A stretch of DNA of 64,000 bases from Arthrobacter oryzae (GTDB lineage: Bacteria; Actinomycetota; Actinomycetes; Actinomycetales; Micrococcaceae), in contig NZ_CP132204.1 in the NCBI RefSeq assembly GCF_030718995.1, forward strand, positions 372,001 to 436,000, read 5' to 3'. Made by a program: the position numbers and the translations under genes. The notes under the pieces were generated by a model, which worked only from the letters and a program-made list of their open reading frames with translations, was not told the DNA's origin and did not search any database. This document shows positions 1 to 9,048 of the stretch, one piece after another; position 1 is the first letter of the stretch; each line of letters begins with the position of its first letter.

Positions 1-282
1 CTTCTTGGGGGTCCGCTGGCTGTAGTCACGCGGGGTCGGGCCGTGGACAACGCCACCACCGGTCATGTGAGGAGCACGGATTGAACCCTGACGGGCGCGG
101 CCGGTGCCCTTCTGCTTGAACGGCTTGCGGCCTGCACCGGAAACTTCAGCGCGGGTCTTGGTCTTGTGGGTACCCTGGCGAGCAGCAGCGAGCTGGGCAA
201 CGACGACCTGGTGCAGCAGCGGCACGTTGGTCTGTACGTCGAAGATCTCTGCAGGCAGGTCAACCTTGACAGTGCTAGTCAT
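1..282 (-). CDS. rplD: 50S ribosomal protein L4, N-terminal part (cut by window edge)
   Basis: The first 94 codons of L4 are present, beginning [10 protein letters not shown]; the rest lies beyond the window. L4 binds 23S rRNA domain I early in 50S assembly and lines the exit tunnel. Visible family features are the [14 protein letters not shown] stretch, the [10 protein letters not shown] segment and the RAPHMTGGG loop, which belongs to the tunnel-lining extension. The ATG lies only 4 nt after the rplC stop, so the two are presumably translated together in the S10 operon. In E. coli L4 is the autogenous repressor of this operon; nothing here shows whether that holds. Identity is secure from sequence and position. 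Confidence 0.97.
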   Translation of the reverse strand, partial: MTSTVKVDLPAEIFDVQTNVPLLHQVVVAQLAAARQGTHKTKTRAEVSGAGRKPFKQKGTGRARQGSIRAPHMTGGGVVHGPTPRDYSQRTPKK

Positions 283-286
283 TGAA

Positions 287-937
287 CTAGGCTCCCTTCA
301 CGGCGGTGCGTACGAGTACGACCTGGCCGCGGGCACCGGGAACGGCGCCCTTGATGAGGAGCAGCGACTTCTCGACGTCAACTGCGTGAACCGTGAGGTT
401 CAGCGTGGTGTGACGAACGGCGCCCATGCGGCCGGCCATTTTCATGCCCTTGAAGACGCGGCTCGGGGTGGATGCGCCACCGATTGAACCGGGCTTACGG
501 TGGTTCTTGTGTGCACCGTGGGAAGCACCTACGCCGTGGAAGCCGTGACGCTTCATAACACCGGCGAAGCCCTTACCCTTGGTGGTGCCAACGACGTCGA
601 TCTTCTGTCCGGCTTCGAAGACCTCAACAGAGAGCTCCTGGCCAAGTTCGTACTCAGCAGCATCTGCGGTACGGAGTTCGACGACGTGGCGGCGAGGCGT
701 GACGCCTGCCTTTTCAAAGTGACCAGCCAGCGGCTTGGTGACCTTGCGGGGATCGATCTGGCCGTAGCCGATCTGAACGGCGACGTAGCCATCAACGTCT
801 GCATTGCGCAGCTGGGTGATGACGTTTGAGTCAGCCTGGACAACAGTGACGGGGATGAGCTTGTTGTTCTCGTCCCAGACCTGGGTCATGCCGAGCTTCG
901 TGCCCAGCAGGCCCTTTACGTTACGGGTTGCGGTCAT
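287..937 (-). CDS. rplC: 50S ribosomal protein L3
   Basis: This 216-aa protein starts [19 protein letters not shown], the classic L3 N-terminus, and carries the central [15 protein letters not shown] loop that reaches toward the peptidyl transferase centre (seen here as [15 protein letters not shown]). L3 is an assembly-initiator protein of the 50S subunit. The gene lies between rpsJ (17 nt upstream) and rplD (4 nt downstream) in the usual S10 operon order. A GGGAGG Shine-Dalgarno sequence precedes the ATG by about ten bases. Length is normal for actinobacteria. Confidence 0.98.
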   Translation of the reverse strand: MTATRNVKGLLGTKLGMTQVWDENNKLIPVTVVQADSNVITQLRNADVDGYVAVQIGYGQIDPRKVTKPLAGHFEKAGVTPRRHVVELRTADAAEYELGQELSVEVFEAGQKIDVVGTTKGKGFAGVMKRHGFHGVGASHGAHKNHRKPGSIGGASTPSRVFKGMKMAGRMGAVRHTTLNLTVHAVDVEKSLLLIKGAVPGARGQVVLVRTAVKGA

Positions 938-954
938 AGTCTCTCAGCACCTCC

Positions 955-1263
955 CTACAGCTTGATTTCGATGTTCACGTCGGCCGGCAGGTCGAGACGC
1001 ATAAGCGAGTCAACAGCCTTCGGCGTGGGGTCGATGATGTCGATCAGACGCTTGTGCGTGCGCATTTCAAAGTGCTCGCGGCTGTCCTTGTACTTGTGCG
1101 GAGAGCGGATAACGCAGTACACGTTCTTCTCCGTCGGAAGCGGCACGGGGCCAACTACCGTTGCGCCTGCGCGCGTGACCGTCTCAACGATCTTCCGGGC
1201 TGAAACGTCAATGACCTCGTGGTCGTATGACTTCAGCCGGATGCGGATTTTTTGTCCCGCCAT
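955..1263 (-). CDS. rpsJ: 30S ribosomal protein S10
   Basis: S10 (102 aa) starts [19 protein letters not shown] and has the typical [20 protein letters not shown] segment. It sits in the 30S head and is also NusE, the partner of NusB in antitermination. It is the first gene of the S10 operon here, so the promoter must lie in the 400-bp divergent region beyond its start. In many genomes tuf is directly upstream of rpsJ; here tuf is 6.3 kb away, separated by a glycosidase gene and a giant membrane-protein gene. The family assignment is certain. Confidence 0.98.
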
Positions 1264-1673
1264 GTCGCCTGACTCTCTTTCAGTCTGTGCTTCCCCTGAT
1301 TGGGGCTGCCCTGTTCACTTACGTGTTGTATGGCTGCCGAAGCATTTGAAGTCGTAACTACCACCCGCCGCACAAGCTGAATCCGGAAGAATCCGGGTTC
1401 CTCAACCTGCCGGCGCAACCGACCCCCGCGGTCGGGCGTGTCGCGCTGTTCGCGCGTACTCGTCCGCAGTTCCATGGGGAGTGGGTTATGTTTGGTCTCC
1501 TACTTGGACCCTGACATCCGGCATTATCCGGATCGGGACGCGAAGGAGCGCTTGAACAACTCATCTAGTATGCCGGATTTTGCGGACAGAAGCGAATCAG
1601 GCCCGCGACCGACGCCTTCGTCCCCCGATGACTGGTCATTGCCTTCAGCAACCGTCGATTGGATGATAGGGGC
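1264..1673. promoter_or_regulatory. Divergent intergenic region: S10 operon leader (-) and glycosidase upstream region (+)
   Basis: These 410 bp hold no convincing gene. They must contain the S10 operon promoter on the minus strand and probably one for the glycosidase on the plus strand. A minus-strand -10-like CATACT lies at about 1568-1573, without a clear -35. CCGGAT/ATCCGG words cluster: a perfect inverted repeat ATCCGG-N6-CCGGAT at 1516-1533, a direct pair AATCCGG at about 1380-1397, and another near 1573. They may be operator sites for a sugar-responsive regulator, but this is not shown. A CebR-type TGGGAGCGCTCCCA operator was not seen. Confidence 0.45.
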
Positions 1674-3101
1674 ATGACTGTGCAAAACTCTGCGGCGTTG
1701 CAGAGCCTGGCCGAACGCCTGGATCCGAACTTCGTCCTGGGCGTGGCGGCGGCGGCGTTCCAGATCGAGGGGTCGCTCAAAGCCGACGGGCGCGGCCCCT
1801 CGGGCTGGGACGCCTTCGCCGAGAAACCCGGCAGCATCATGGACGGCCACTCCCCGGCCGTCGCCTGCGACCACTACAACCGGTCCGGCGAGGACGTGGC
1901 CCTCATGCGCGAGCTGGGCGTGGACTCCTACCGGTTCTCCATTTCCTGGCCCCGCATCCAGCCGGAAGGCCGCGGCTCGTTCAACAGCCAGGGCCTGGAC
2001 TTCTATGACCGGCTGATCGACCAGTTGCTCGAGGCCGGCATCTCACCGATGGCCACCCTCTACCACTGGGACACTCCCCTTCCCCTCGAACATGGCGGCG
2101 GCTGGATGAACCGGTCCACCGCTGAACGGTTCGCCGAATACAGCGCGGCAGCCGGCCAGCGGTTCGGGGACCGTGTGGCGCAGTGGGTTACCCTGAACGA
2201 ACCGGTTTCGGTAACCCTCAACGGCTACGCGCTGGGGGTCCATGCCCCTGGCCACGATCTTCTTTTCAACGCCCTGCCGTCGATTCACCATCAGCTGCTT
2301 GGGCACGGCCTCGCTGTCCAGGCCCTGCGGGGCGCAGGCGTCACCGGGGCCGTCGGCGTCACTAATCTCCACTCCCCTGTCCGGCCGGCAACCGGCAAGC
2401 GCGGCGACAGGATGGTGGCGAGGATTTTCGACATTTTGATGAACCGCGTCTACGCGGACCCTGTTCTGCTGGGCCGGTACCCGAAGCTGCCGCTGGCGGT
2501 CCGTCCGTGGTTCCGCTCGATGGGCAGGATTTCCGACGCCGACCTCCGGACCATCCACCAGCCCTTGGACTTCTACGGGCTCAATTACTACTACCCCGTG
2601 AAAGTGGCCCTGGGCCGTGGCCCTGTCAGCATCCCGGCGAACAATTCTGCCGCGCTGGCCCGGTTGCCGTTCCACGAAGTGGGCTACCCGGAGTACGCGA
2701 CCACCGGCTTCGGCTGGCCTGTGGCCCCTGAGCACCTCGGCATCCTCCTCCGCGAAATGAAGGACCGCTACGGCGAGGCCCTGCCCCCGCTGTACATCAC
2801 TGAGAGCGGGGCGAGCTTCCCGGAGCCGGAGCACGTGTCCGGTCCGATTGTTGACACGAAAAGAATCGACTATCTGGCCAGCCACCTGGGCCATGCGCTT
2901 GCCGCCACGGCCCCTGGCGGTCTCGCCGAGGACGTGAAGTTGCTGGGCTACTACGTGTGGACGCTTTTGGACAATTTCGAGTGGGCCGCGGGGTATTCGC
3001 AGCGGTTCGGACTGATCCACGTGGACTTCGACACGCTGGAGCGCACTCCCAAGGAATCCTTCTACTGGTTCCAGGCACTCAGCAAGGCGCGGAAGGCTTA
3101 G
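1674..3101 (+). CDS. Glycoside hydrolase family 1 beta-glucosidase
   Basis: This 475-aa protein is a complete GH1 (beta/alpha)8-barrel enzyme that would hydrolyse beta-linked glucosides or galactosides by a retaining mechanism. The acid/base glutamate is E176 in VTLNEPVS, and the nucleophile is E377 in YITESGAS (usual ITENG, with N replaced by S). Other GH1 landmarks are FQIEG near residue 30, RFSISWPRI near 90 and the C-terminal WTLLDNFEWAAGY substrate-binding segment. No signal peptide is seen, so it is probably cytoplasmic and acts on imported oligosaccharides. A TTG at 1659 is in frame, but ATG 1674 gives the normal N-terminus. It converges on a 41-aa membrane gene 8 bp away. No transporter or LacI regulator is adjacent. 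Confidence 0.9.
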   Translation: MTVQNSAALQSLAERLDPNFVLGVAAAAFQIEGSLKADGRGPSGWDAFAEKPGSIMDGHSPAVACDHYNRSGEDVALMRELGVDSYRFSISWPRIQPEGRGSFNSQGLDFYDRLIDQLLEAGISPMATLYHWDTPLPLEHGGGWMNRSTAERFAEYSAAAGQRFGDRVAQWVTLNEPVSVTLNGYALGVHAPGHDLLFNALPSIHHQLLGHGLAVQALRGAGVTGAVGVTNLHSPVRPATGKRGDRMVARIFDILMNRVYADPVLLGRYPKLPLAVRPWFRSMGRISDADLRTIHQPLDFYGLNYYYPVKVALGRGPVSIPANNSAALARLPFHEVGYPEYATTGFGWPVAPEHLGILLREMKDRYGEALPPLYITESGASFPEPEHVSGPIVDTKRIDYLASHLGHALAATAPGGLAEDVKLLGYYVWTLLDNFEWAAGYSQRFGLIHVDFDTLERTPKESFYWFQALSKARKA

Positions 3102-3109
3102 GCGCGGAC

Positions 3110-3235
3110 CTACTGTCGCTTGTTTGCCCTATTGATGCGCTTGGCCCGGTCGATTTCCTGGCGGAAGTGCTTCTTGGCCCACAAAACGCCAGCGACCACC
3201 GCAGCGGCAACCAGTAGGAAAATTAACCATTCCAT
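3110..3235 (-). CDS. Small single-span membrane peptide (41 aa)
   Basis: This small gene encodes MEWLIFLLVAAAVVAGVLW followed by a basic tail ending in NRANKRQ. Residues 3-19 form one hydrophobic helix and the remaining 22 residues are strongly charged, so an N-out/C-in single-pass peptide is expected. An AAAGGA Shine-Dalgarno sequence sits 7 nt before the ATG, which supports real translation. It begins 38 nt after the stop of the giant membrane-protein gene on the same strand, so co-transcription and a partner role are plausible. No family is recognised. Confidence 0.6.
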   Translation of the reverse strand: MEWLIFLLVAAAVVAGVLWAKKHFRQEIDRAKRINRANKRQ

Positions 3236-3273
3236 GATGCTGTCCTTTCGTTGTCAGCAACCTTACCAAGAGT

Positions 3274-6200
3274 TCACAGCGAAGGATCCTGCCGCCCTCC
3301 GGGGGCCGGCTGCCGCTCCGGCAGCCGTGCTTCGCCAGGCCGCGCCTCCGGCTTGGAGCGCGCCAGTTTCCAGAGGGCGAAGGCGATGAGACCCACTGCT
3401 ATCAGCGCCAGCAGCGCGAACGTGTAGGACCGAAGCGCCCACATCAGGCACAGCGCCACGCCGCCCGCCCCCCACCAGACAAACAACCGTTCCGCCAAGA
3501 GCAGCCCTGACAGCAGCAGGGCGGCGTGCAGCGCCAGGACCCAGAGCTGCTGGCCGCCGGATCCGCCAAAGAGGATCCCCAAGCCGCTCAACCCAAGCAG
3601 TGCGGCGCCCGAACCCAACAACGTGCGGCCCGCCGTCGTGGATCCGACAGCGTAGCGCAGGGCAGCCAGCCCGGACGCTAGGAGCACGTACCACTGAACC
3701 GCCCAGAACGGGTCCGGAAGGTTGCCGCCCGTGACTAGCACTGCGCGCTGCACGGCTACCGTCACCGCGAAGGCGCCGCTTTCCGCAGCCACCCTCCGCA
3801 TCCGGACCGGAACTTCCCTCACGATAATCGCCACGGTCGCTGCCACCAGCAGGGCACCTGCCAGGGAAGTCGCGTCCTGCACCACGCCCGCCAGGGCAGC
3901 CGCCGCCACCCCAAGCGCACCGGCGCAGAGCAGGGTCTGCCGCCTCACCTTGTCCTGGGCATTCCGTGCGAACGAGGCTCCATAGAGGAGCAGCCCGGCC
4001 AGGCCGCAGCCGGCCAGCCACGGCAGGTAGGCACCCCACGCTCCCGGGACGCCGCGGAACAGGGTGGCTGCAAGGAGCGTGCTTCCGCCCAGGGCGAGTG
4101 CTGCGGCCGGCGGATAGAGCAGCGGCAGGCGTTCCACGTGCGATGCTGCAGACCCGGTGACCGCCAGTACCAGGAGTGCGGCGCCCATGATCCAGTCTGC
4201 GGCCTCGCCGGCGAAGAGTATGGCGGTGGCGGCCGGAACTGCTGCCCCGGCCAGCCAGAACCAACGGTCAACGGTGACCACCGGTGGTCCGTGGTGGCGC
4301 CGTCGTCGGACGATTCCGGCGGCATTGAAGGCGAGGGACGCCGCCAGGAGGGTCAGGGGAACGCCGTCACTGCCGAGAAGTGGCGCTTCGAGGAAGGAGC
4401 CGGGGCCGAACTCCAGCGCCGGTCCTGCTGCAACAACTCCGAATACGCCCCCGTAGACGCAAAGATAGAGCGCGCCCCGTGCCGCGAACAGCCGATGGGC
4501 AGCAACTGCACCAAGAAGCAGCAACAGCAATTCCACCAGGACAACGCCCCGGCCTCCCTCAGGATCGCGGACAGCAGACACCCCGCCACCCTGAATCACA
4601 TAGAGCACCGGAAGTACCGCCTGCGCCGCAAGGGTCAGCCACACGGCGGCGTCCTGGAAGGGAATTTGCTCCAGCCGGTGGCGCATGAACCACCGGATGA
4701 CATGCTGGACGGCCAGCACGCCGGCGAAGGTCAGCGACACTGCCGTGGGGGAAGCAGTAACGTCATAGCTGAAGACCAGCGCCAGCGCCGCCGTCAGAAC
4801 GCGGGCAGAGGCGAAATACGCTCCCTTCGCGTGCCGCGGCTCAACCGAAACAACCATGACAGCGCAGAAGACGGCGAAGATTGCGAGGAGGAGCTCGACG
4901 TCAGGGAGGCGCCCGGCGCTGAATGCCAGCAGGACTGCCAGCATGGATGGCGCAAAGTATGCAGCTGCGGCAAGGTCCCGAAAGACGTACCCGGACGCCG
5001 CGGCACTGAGCGCCATCACCGTTACAGCCACGGTTCGTTGCCAGTCCCCCGCCTCACCCGGACCTGCCGGCAGGATCACCGCCAGTGCCAGGGTGGCGGT
5101 CTGCAGCGCTAAGACCAGGGCGACGTCGGCGACCACGGCTTCGGGGGCGCGGTGGCGCACCTCAGCGGCCAGCGGAAAGACGAGCTGCGCCGCCAAAACC
5201 ACGATAAGCAGTGCGGCCAGCGAAACTTCTTCGCCAGCGACCACCCAAGGCCCGGACGCTTCCTGGAGCCGCGCATAGGACGACACCACGAGCAAAGTGG
5301 CCGCGCCGCGTGCCAGCCACCAGTAGGTCCAACGCCGGCTGGTGGCCACGCATCTGAAACCCAGCGTTCCCAAATATAGGACCACCAGCGTCAGCATGCC
5401 GTTGGCCAGATCCTCCGACACCCCGGAGTAGGCAGTCGAGACGGCGGCCGCCGCGACTGACAGCGGCAACACCTCAACCACCGCTGGTCGCCAGGACCCC
5501 TCAGTGGACCTCGGAAACAGGAACACGCCCATGGCCACTGCAGCCAGGAGCTGGCCAGCCAGGGCTGTGGCCGCAAACTGGCTTCCTGACGAGGAGTCCG
5601 TGACAGTCAAGGCGACAAGGCACACCGTACCCGCAGCGCTGAACCCGACCAGGGTCGGGGTGGGCATCAGCGTCACCGCACCGGACCGCTCCGCCACCGC
5701 CGACACCAACTGCTGGACCACCAAGGCAAGCCACAGGGAGAAGATCGCCGCCGTCAGCGTCTCCTGCCTGCCCTCCATCACCGCGGCAGTCAGGGCCGGG
5801 ACGGCAAGGGTGCCGGAAACTCGCGACGCAAGGACATGGTACAGGCGCACCTCGGGACCGGCTGCCACAGCCCTCACCACCCAGAAAAATGTTGCGGCTG
5901 CCAGCAGGGTGACGACAGGCCAAGGACCCAGTTGCGCCCCTGCGACGATGCCCGTGGCCAGCGCAGCCGGAGGTGCCCATTCAGCGGGCCCGTGGACCTT
6001 CACTGCAATGAACATCCCCGACGCCAAGCCGGCACAGACAGCCCACAACAGCAGTTCATCGCCGGTGCCGGAAGCAGGCAGGAGCAGACAGAAAACCAGC
6101 ATCAGCTGCGCGCCGAAGCACACAAGGGAGTCCGTTATCCAGTGCTGCTTTCCGCCCCGGGCCGGAGACCACCGCCGCAGGACCGGCTCCGCGGCGGCCA

Positions 6201-7425
6201 CGGCTGCAGACTGTACGGCCAGCAGCGACCCGGCGACAAGAAGCGCCCAGGTGGCAAGGCCGGTCAGTTGCCAGGCACAAGCGGATGCCGCGAGCGTTAG
6301 TGTGAGCCGCGCACCATAGGTCTTCAGGAGGCGTGCGCCCGCGGAAGGCACCACGGCCGACAACGCAAAGTATGTTCCGCAGAGGGCCATGATCAGGGCA
6401 AACTCACCTCGGCCCAGGCCCAACGGAACGGCCGCCGCCGCCAGGGCTATCGCCGGGACCACGAAAGGGTCCAGAAGCATGATGGGCCGCAAGAACAATG
6501 GGGGCATCCAACGCGGCTTCACCAGCCTGGCCGCTGTCGCCGCGGCCGCGAGCCCGATCATGGCCGCGAAGTACCAAACGAGTGGAGCCTCCAGCACGGA
6601 CACCCCGGACCAGGCCGTTGAGACTACGAAAGTCAGGGACAGGTAGACGAGCACCCGGCTTTCGAGGCGAACGGCGGCCACCACATATGCCACCGTTCCA
6701 ACGACGGATGTCAGGAGCCAGGCCAGGCCCGCATCCTGCACGGCAAAGCCATACATGGCGAGCCCGGTGACTGGAACCAGCGCGAGGCCGGTCCCGGCGA
6801 ACGCAGTGGCAGCGGGCCGAAGCCGCGGAGCCTTGACGTGAAGGACGAGCCCTGCGCCATAGAAGAGGACCGTAATGAGGCAAACGCCGGCAAATCGCTG
6901 CACGGCCGGCAGGCTGGTCCCCACGAAGAGGGCCCCTGCTGCCACCAGCAACAGGCTCGCCACGTAAAGGGTGACGTTGATGTTCTGCCGTTCACGCTTC
7001 TCTTTGCGTGCCTGCACTTCGTCCGGGGATTCGGTGTTCCGGTACGTCGTTGCGGCCGGCACTGCAGAGTCCGCCGGTGCCGGCGGTGCCGCTGTCACTG
7101 CCGGTGAGGCTGTCACTTCCGGAGCGGTGGGAGCGCTGTCCGCCGGGTCCGCTTCCGCAGGGACGGGACGCGCCGTCCCTGCCGCAGCATGGTCGATCCT
7201 TTCGGACGCAGAGGCCCCAGGCGGTGGCGCGTGGAAACCAGTGTTGCGGGGCGGCGGAGCCGCTGCCGCAATTGCAGCATCGTTCCATCCCTGGACGTGT
7301 CCGGCCAAGAACCCGCTCCGGTAGGCCTCGCCATTGGCCGCCCGCAGCCGGCGATTGGCACGCCGGGATGCGAACAACAGGATTGCAGCAACAATGACCA
7401 GGATCGTCATGAGGGCAGACCACAT
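3274..7425 (-). CDS. Giant polytopic membrane protein of unknown function (1383 aa)
   Basis: A 1383-aa protein with one N-terminal helix (residues 1-18), a basic stretch, an Ala/Pro-rich low-complexity linker (about 45-120), a charged segment EVQARKEKRERQN, and then a near-continuous series of hydrophobic helices to the C-terminus, by eye more than thirty. No catalytic motif, ATP-binding motif or signal peptidase site is visible. The layout resembles large DUF2157/DUF2339-type actinobacterial membrane proteins, but I cannot assign a family. The start is ATG 7425, with AAAGGA 9 nt upstream; an in-frame upstream extension of 14 codons lacks this support. It lies just after the tuf terminator, so it needs its own promoter in about 75 bp, and precedes a 41-aa membrane peptide. 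Confidence 0.8.
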   Translation of the reverse strand: MWSALMTILVIVAAILLFASRRANRRLRAANGEAYRSGFLAGHVQGWNDAAIAAAAPPPRNTGFHAPPPGASASERIDHAAAGTARPVPAEADPADSAPTAPEVTASPAVTAAPPAPADSAVPAATTYRNTESPDEVQARKEKRERQNINVTLYVASLLLVAAGALFVGTSLPAVQRFAGVCLITVLFYGAGLVLHVKAPRLRPAATAFAGTGLALVPVTGLAMYGFAVQDAGLAWLLTSVVGTVAYVVAAVRLESRVLVYLSLTFVVSTAWSGVSVLEAPLVWYFAAMIGLAAAATAARLVKPRWMPPLFLRPIMLLDPFVVPAIALAAAAVPLGLGRGEFALIMALCGTYFALSAVVPSAGARLLKTYGARLTLTLAASACAWQLTGLATWALLVAGSLLAVQSAAVAAAEPVLRRWSPARGGKQHWITDSLVCFGAQLMLVFCLLLPASGTGDELLLWAVCAGLASGMFIAVKVHGPAEWAPPAALATGIVAGAQLGPWPVVTLLAAATFFWVVRAVAAGPEVRLYHVLASRVSGTLAVPALTAAVMEGRQETLTAAIFSLWLALVVQQLVSAVAERSGAVTLMPTPTLVGFSAAGTVCLVALTVTDSSSGSQFAATALAGQLLAAVAMGVFLFPRSTEGSWRPAVVEVLPLSVAAAAVSTAYSGVSEDLANGMLTLVVLYLGTLGFRCVATSRRWTYWWLARGAATLLVVSSYARLQEASGPWVVAGEEVSLAALLIVVLAAQLVFPLAAEVRHRAPEAVVADVALVLALQTATLALAVILPAGPGEAGDWQRTVAVTVMALSAAASGYVFRDLAAAAYFAPSMLAVLLAFSAGRLPDVELLLAIFAVFCAVMVVSVEPRHAKGAYFASARVLTAALALVFSYDVTASPTAVSLTFAGVLAVQHVIRWFMRHRLEQIPFQDAAVWLTLAAQAVLPVLYVIQGGGVSAVRDPEGGRGVVLVELLLLLLGAVAAHRLFAARGALYLCVYGGVFGVVAAGPALEFGPGSFLEAPLLGSDGVPLTLLAASLAFNAAGIVRRRRHHGPPVVTVDRWFWLAGAAVPAATAILFAGEAADWIMGAALLVLAVTGSAASHVERLPLLYPPAAALALGGSTLLAATLFRGVPGAWGAYLPWLAGCGLAGLLLYGASFARNAQDKVRRQTLLCAGALGVAAAALAGVVQDATSLAGALLVAATVAIIVREVPVRMRRVAAESGAFAVTVAVQRAVLVTGGNLPDPFWAVQWYVLLASGLAALRYAVGSTTAGRTLLGSGAALLGLSGLGILFGGSGGQQLWVLALHAALLLSGLLLAERLFVWWGAGGVALCLMWALRSYTFALLALIAVGLIAFALWKLARSKPEARPGEARLPERQPAPGGRQDPSL

Positions 7426-7500
7426 GGGGGTATTCCTTTCGGTGTGAACGCCGCCCATCAAGAACAACCCAATTAATCCAGCGACTGGAATAACCGTAGT

Positions 7501-7537
7501 AAAAAATAGCCCCGCTGCGTAGACACGCAGCGGGGCT
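7501..7537 (-). terminator. Rho-independent terminator of tuf
   Basis: A perfect 13-bp inverted repeat (arms 7508-7520 and 7525-7537, AGCCCCGCTGCGT, 4-nt loop) is followed on the minus strand by TATTTTTTAC. It lies about 60 nt after the tuf stop and should end the str operon, separating it from the giant membrane-protein gene. Confidence 0.92.
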
Positions 7538-7595
7538 GTTGATAAGTCTCAGCAGGCCGTCAGACGGCGTACTGATCCCTGATCAAAAAGTAGTA

Positions 7596-8786
7596 CTACT
7601 TGATGATCTTGGTAACGCGTCCCGAACCAACGGTGCGGCCGCCTTCGCGGATTGCGAAGCCGAGGCCCTCTTCCATAGCGATGGGCTGGATGAGCGCAAC
7701 GGTCATCTCAGTGTTATCGCCAGGCATAACCATTTCCGTGCCTTCCGGCAGGGTGATAACGCCGGTTACGTCCGTGGTACGGAAGTAGAACTGCGGGCGG
7801 TAGTTGGAGTAGAACGGGTTGTGACGTCCGCCTTCGTCCTTGGAGAGGATGTAGACGTTAGCCTCGAAGTCGGTGTGCGGGGTAATGGAACCCGGCTTGA
7901 CGACAACCTGGCCACGCTCTACGTCATCACGCTTCAGACCGCGGAGCAGGAGGCCACAGTTCTCGCCGGCCCATGCTTCGTCGAGCTGCTTGTGGAACAT
8001 CTCGATACCGGTAACCGTGGTCTTCTGGACCGGACGGATGCCGACGATCTCGACCTCAGAGTTGATCGCGAGGGTTCCACGCTCGGCGCGGCCCGTAACA
8101 ACGGTGCCACGGCCGGTGATCGTGAAGACGTCTTCGATCGGCATCAGGAACGGCTTGTCGCGGTCACGTACGGGGTCCGGAACAGAGTTGTCCACGGCCT
8201 CCATGAGTTCCTCAACGGACTTGACCCACTCGGGGTCGCCTTCCAGTGCCTTCAGGCCCGAAACGCGAACAACCGGTGCTTCGTCGCCGTCGAAGCCCTG
8301 CGAGCTCAGGAGCTCACGAACTTCCATTTCGACGAGGTCGAGGAGTTCCTCGTCGTCGACCATGTCAGCCTTGTTCAGGGCGACCAGCAGGTAGGGAACA
8401 CCAACCTGGCGGGCGAGCAGGACGTGCTCGCGGGTCTGAGCCATCGGGCCGTCAGTGGCGGCAACCACGAGGATTGCACCGTCCATCTGAGCAGCGCCGG
8501 TGATCATGTTCTTGATGTAGTCAGCGTGACCCGGAGCGTCTACGTGTGCGTAGTGGCGCTTCTCGGTCTGGTACTCAACGTGGGAGATGTTGATGGTAAT
8601 GCCGCGCTGACGCTCTTCGGGAGCAGAGTCAATCGACGCGAAGTCACGCTTCTCGTTGAGAGTCGGGTACTTGTCGTACAGCACCTTGGAAATGGCGGCC
8701 GTCAACGTCGTCTTACCGTGGTCAACGTGACCAATGGTACCGATGTTAACGTGCGGCTTAGTCCGCTCGAACTTTGCCTTTGCCAC
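7596..8786 (-). CDS. tuf: Elongation factor Tu
   Basis: EF-Tu (396 aa) delivers aminoacyl-tRNA to the ribosome as a GTP complex. All G motifs are present: GHVDHGKT near residue 19, DAPGH near 80, and NKAD near 135. The effector region [14 protein letters not shown] is typical, and domains II and III are complete. The start [20 protein letters not shown] is standard, with AGGAGG just upstream. It ends the rpsL-rpsG-fusA-tuf order but is 262 bp from fusA, a gap long enough for its own promoter and containing a chain of small hairpins. The only tuf copy in this window. Confidence 0.99.
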   Translation of the reverse strand: MAKAKFERTKPHVNIGTIGHVDHGKTTLTAAISKVLYDKYPTLNEKRDFASIDSAPEERQRGITINISHVEYQTEKRHYAHVDAPGHADYIKNMITGAAQMDGAILVVAATDGPMAQTREHVLLARQVGVPYLLVALNKADMVDDEELLDLVEMEVRELLSSQGFDGDEAPVVRVSGLKALEGDPEWVKSVEELMEAVDNSVPDPVRDRDKPFLMPIEDVFTITGRGTVVTGRAERGTLAINSEVEIVGIRPVQKTTVTGIEMFHKQLDEAWAGENCGLLLRGLKRDDVERGQVVVKPGSITPHTDFEANVYILSKDEGGRHNPFYSNYRPQFYFRTTDVTGVITLPEGTEMVMPGDNTEMTVALIQPIAMEEGLGFAIREGGRTVGSGRVTKIIK

Positions 8787-8943
8787 AGGTTCCTCCTAGA
8801 ACGTTTTCAAATGACTTACCCTTCGGCTGCGCTTGTCGCGGCCGAAACTCCAGTAAGTCTACTTGGGGGGCTTTGGATTGGTGAAATTGCAGATTCAGGA
8901 ACTAATACTAGTCCCTCGAGCCTGTTCGTGCAGATGGCCGGAA

Positions 8944-8981
8944 TCCGGTTTGACCGGACTGTGTCCGGCCGGGAACCGGCC
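8944..8981. repeat. Chain of three overlapping 6-bp hairpins between fusA and tuf
   Basis: Three perfect stem-loops with 3-nt loops follow each other and share bases: 8944-8958 (TCCGGT/ACCGGA), 8954-8968 (CCGGAC/GTCCGG) and 8967-8981 (GGCCGG/CCGGCC). Because they overlap, the middle hairpin excludes each of its neighbours, like a small RNA switch. No U-tract follows, so this is not an obvious terminator. It may affect read-through or mRNA stability between fusA and tuf. Confidence 0.6.
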
Positions 8982-9048
8982 ACCTGCACCGGGCTAGTTT
9001 CCGATAGGGGAAACGCACCCGAGTTTGTCGCTTTGAAAGTCCGGTGGA

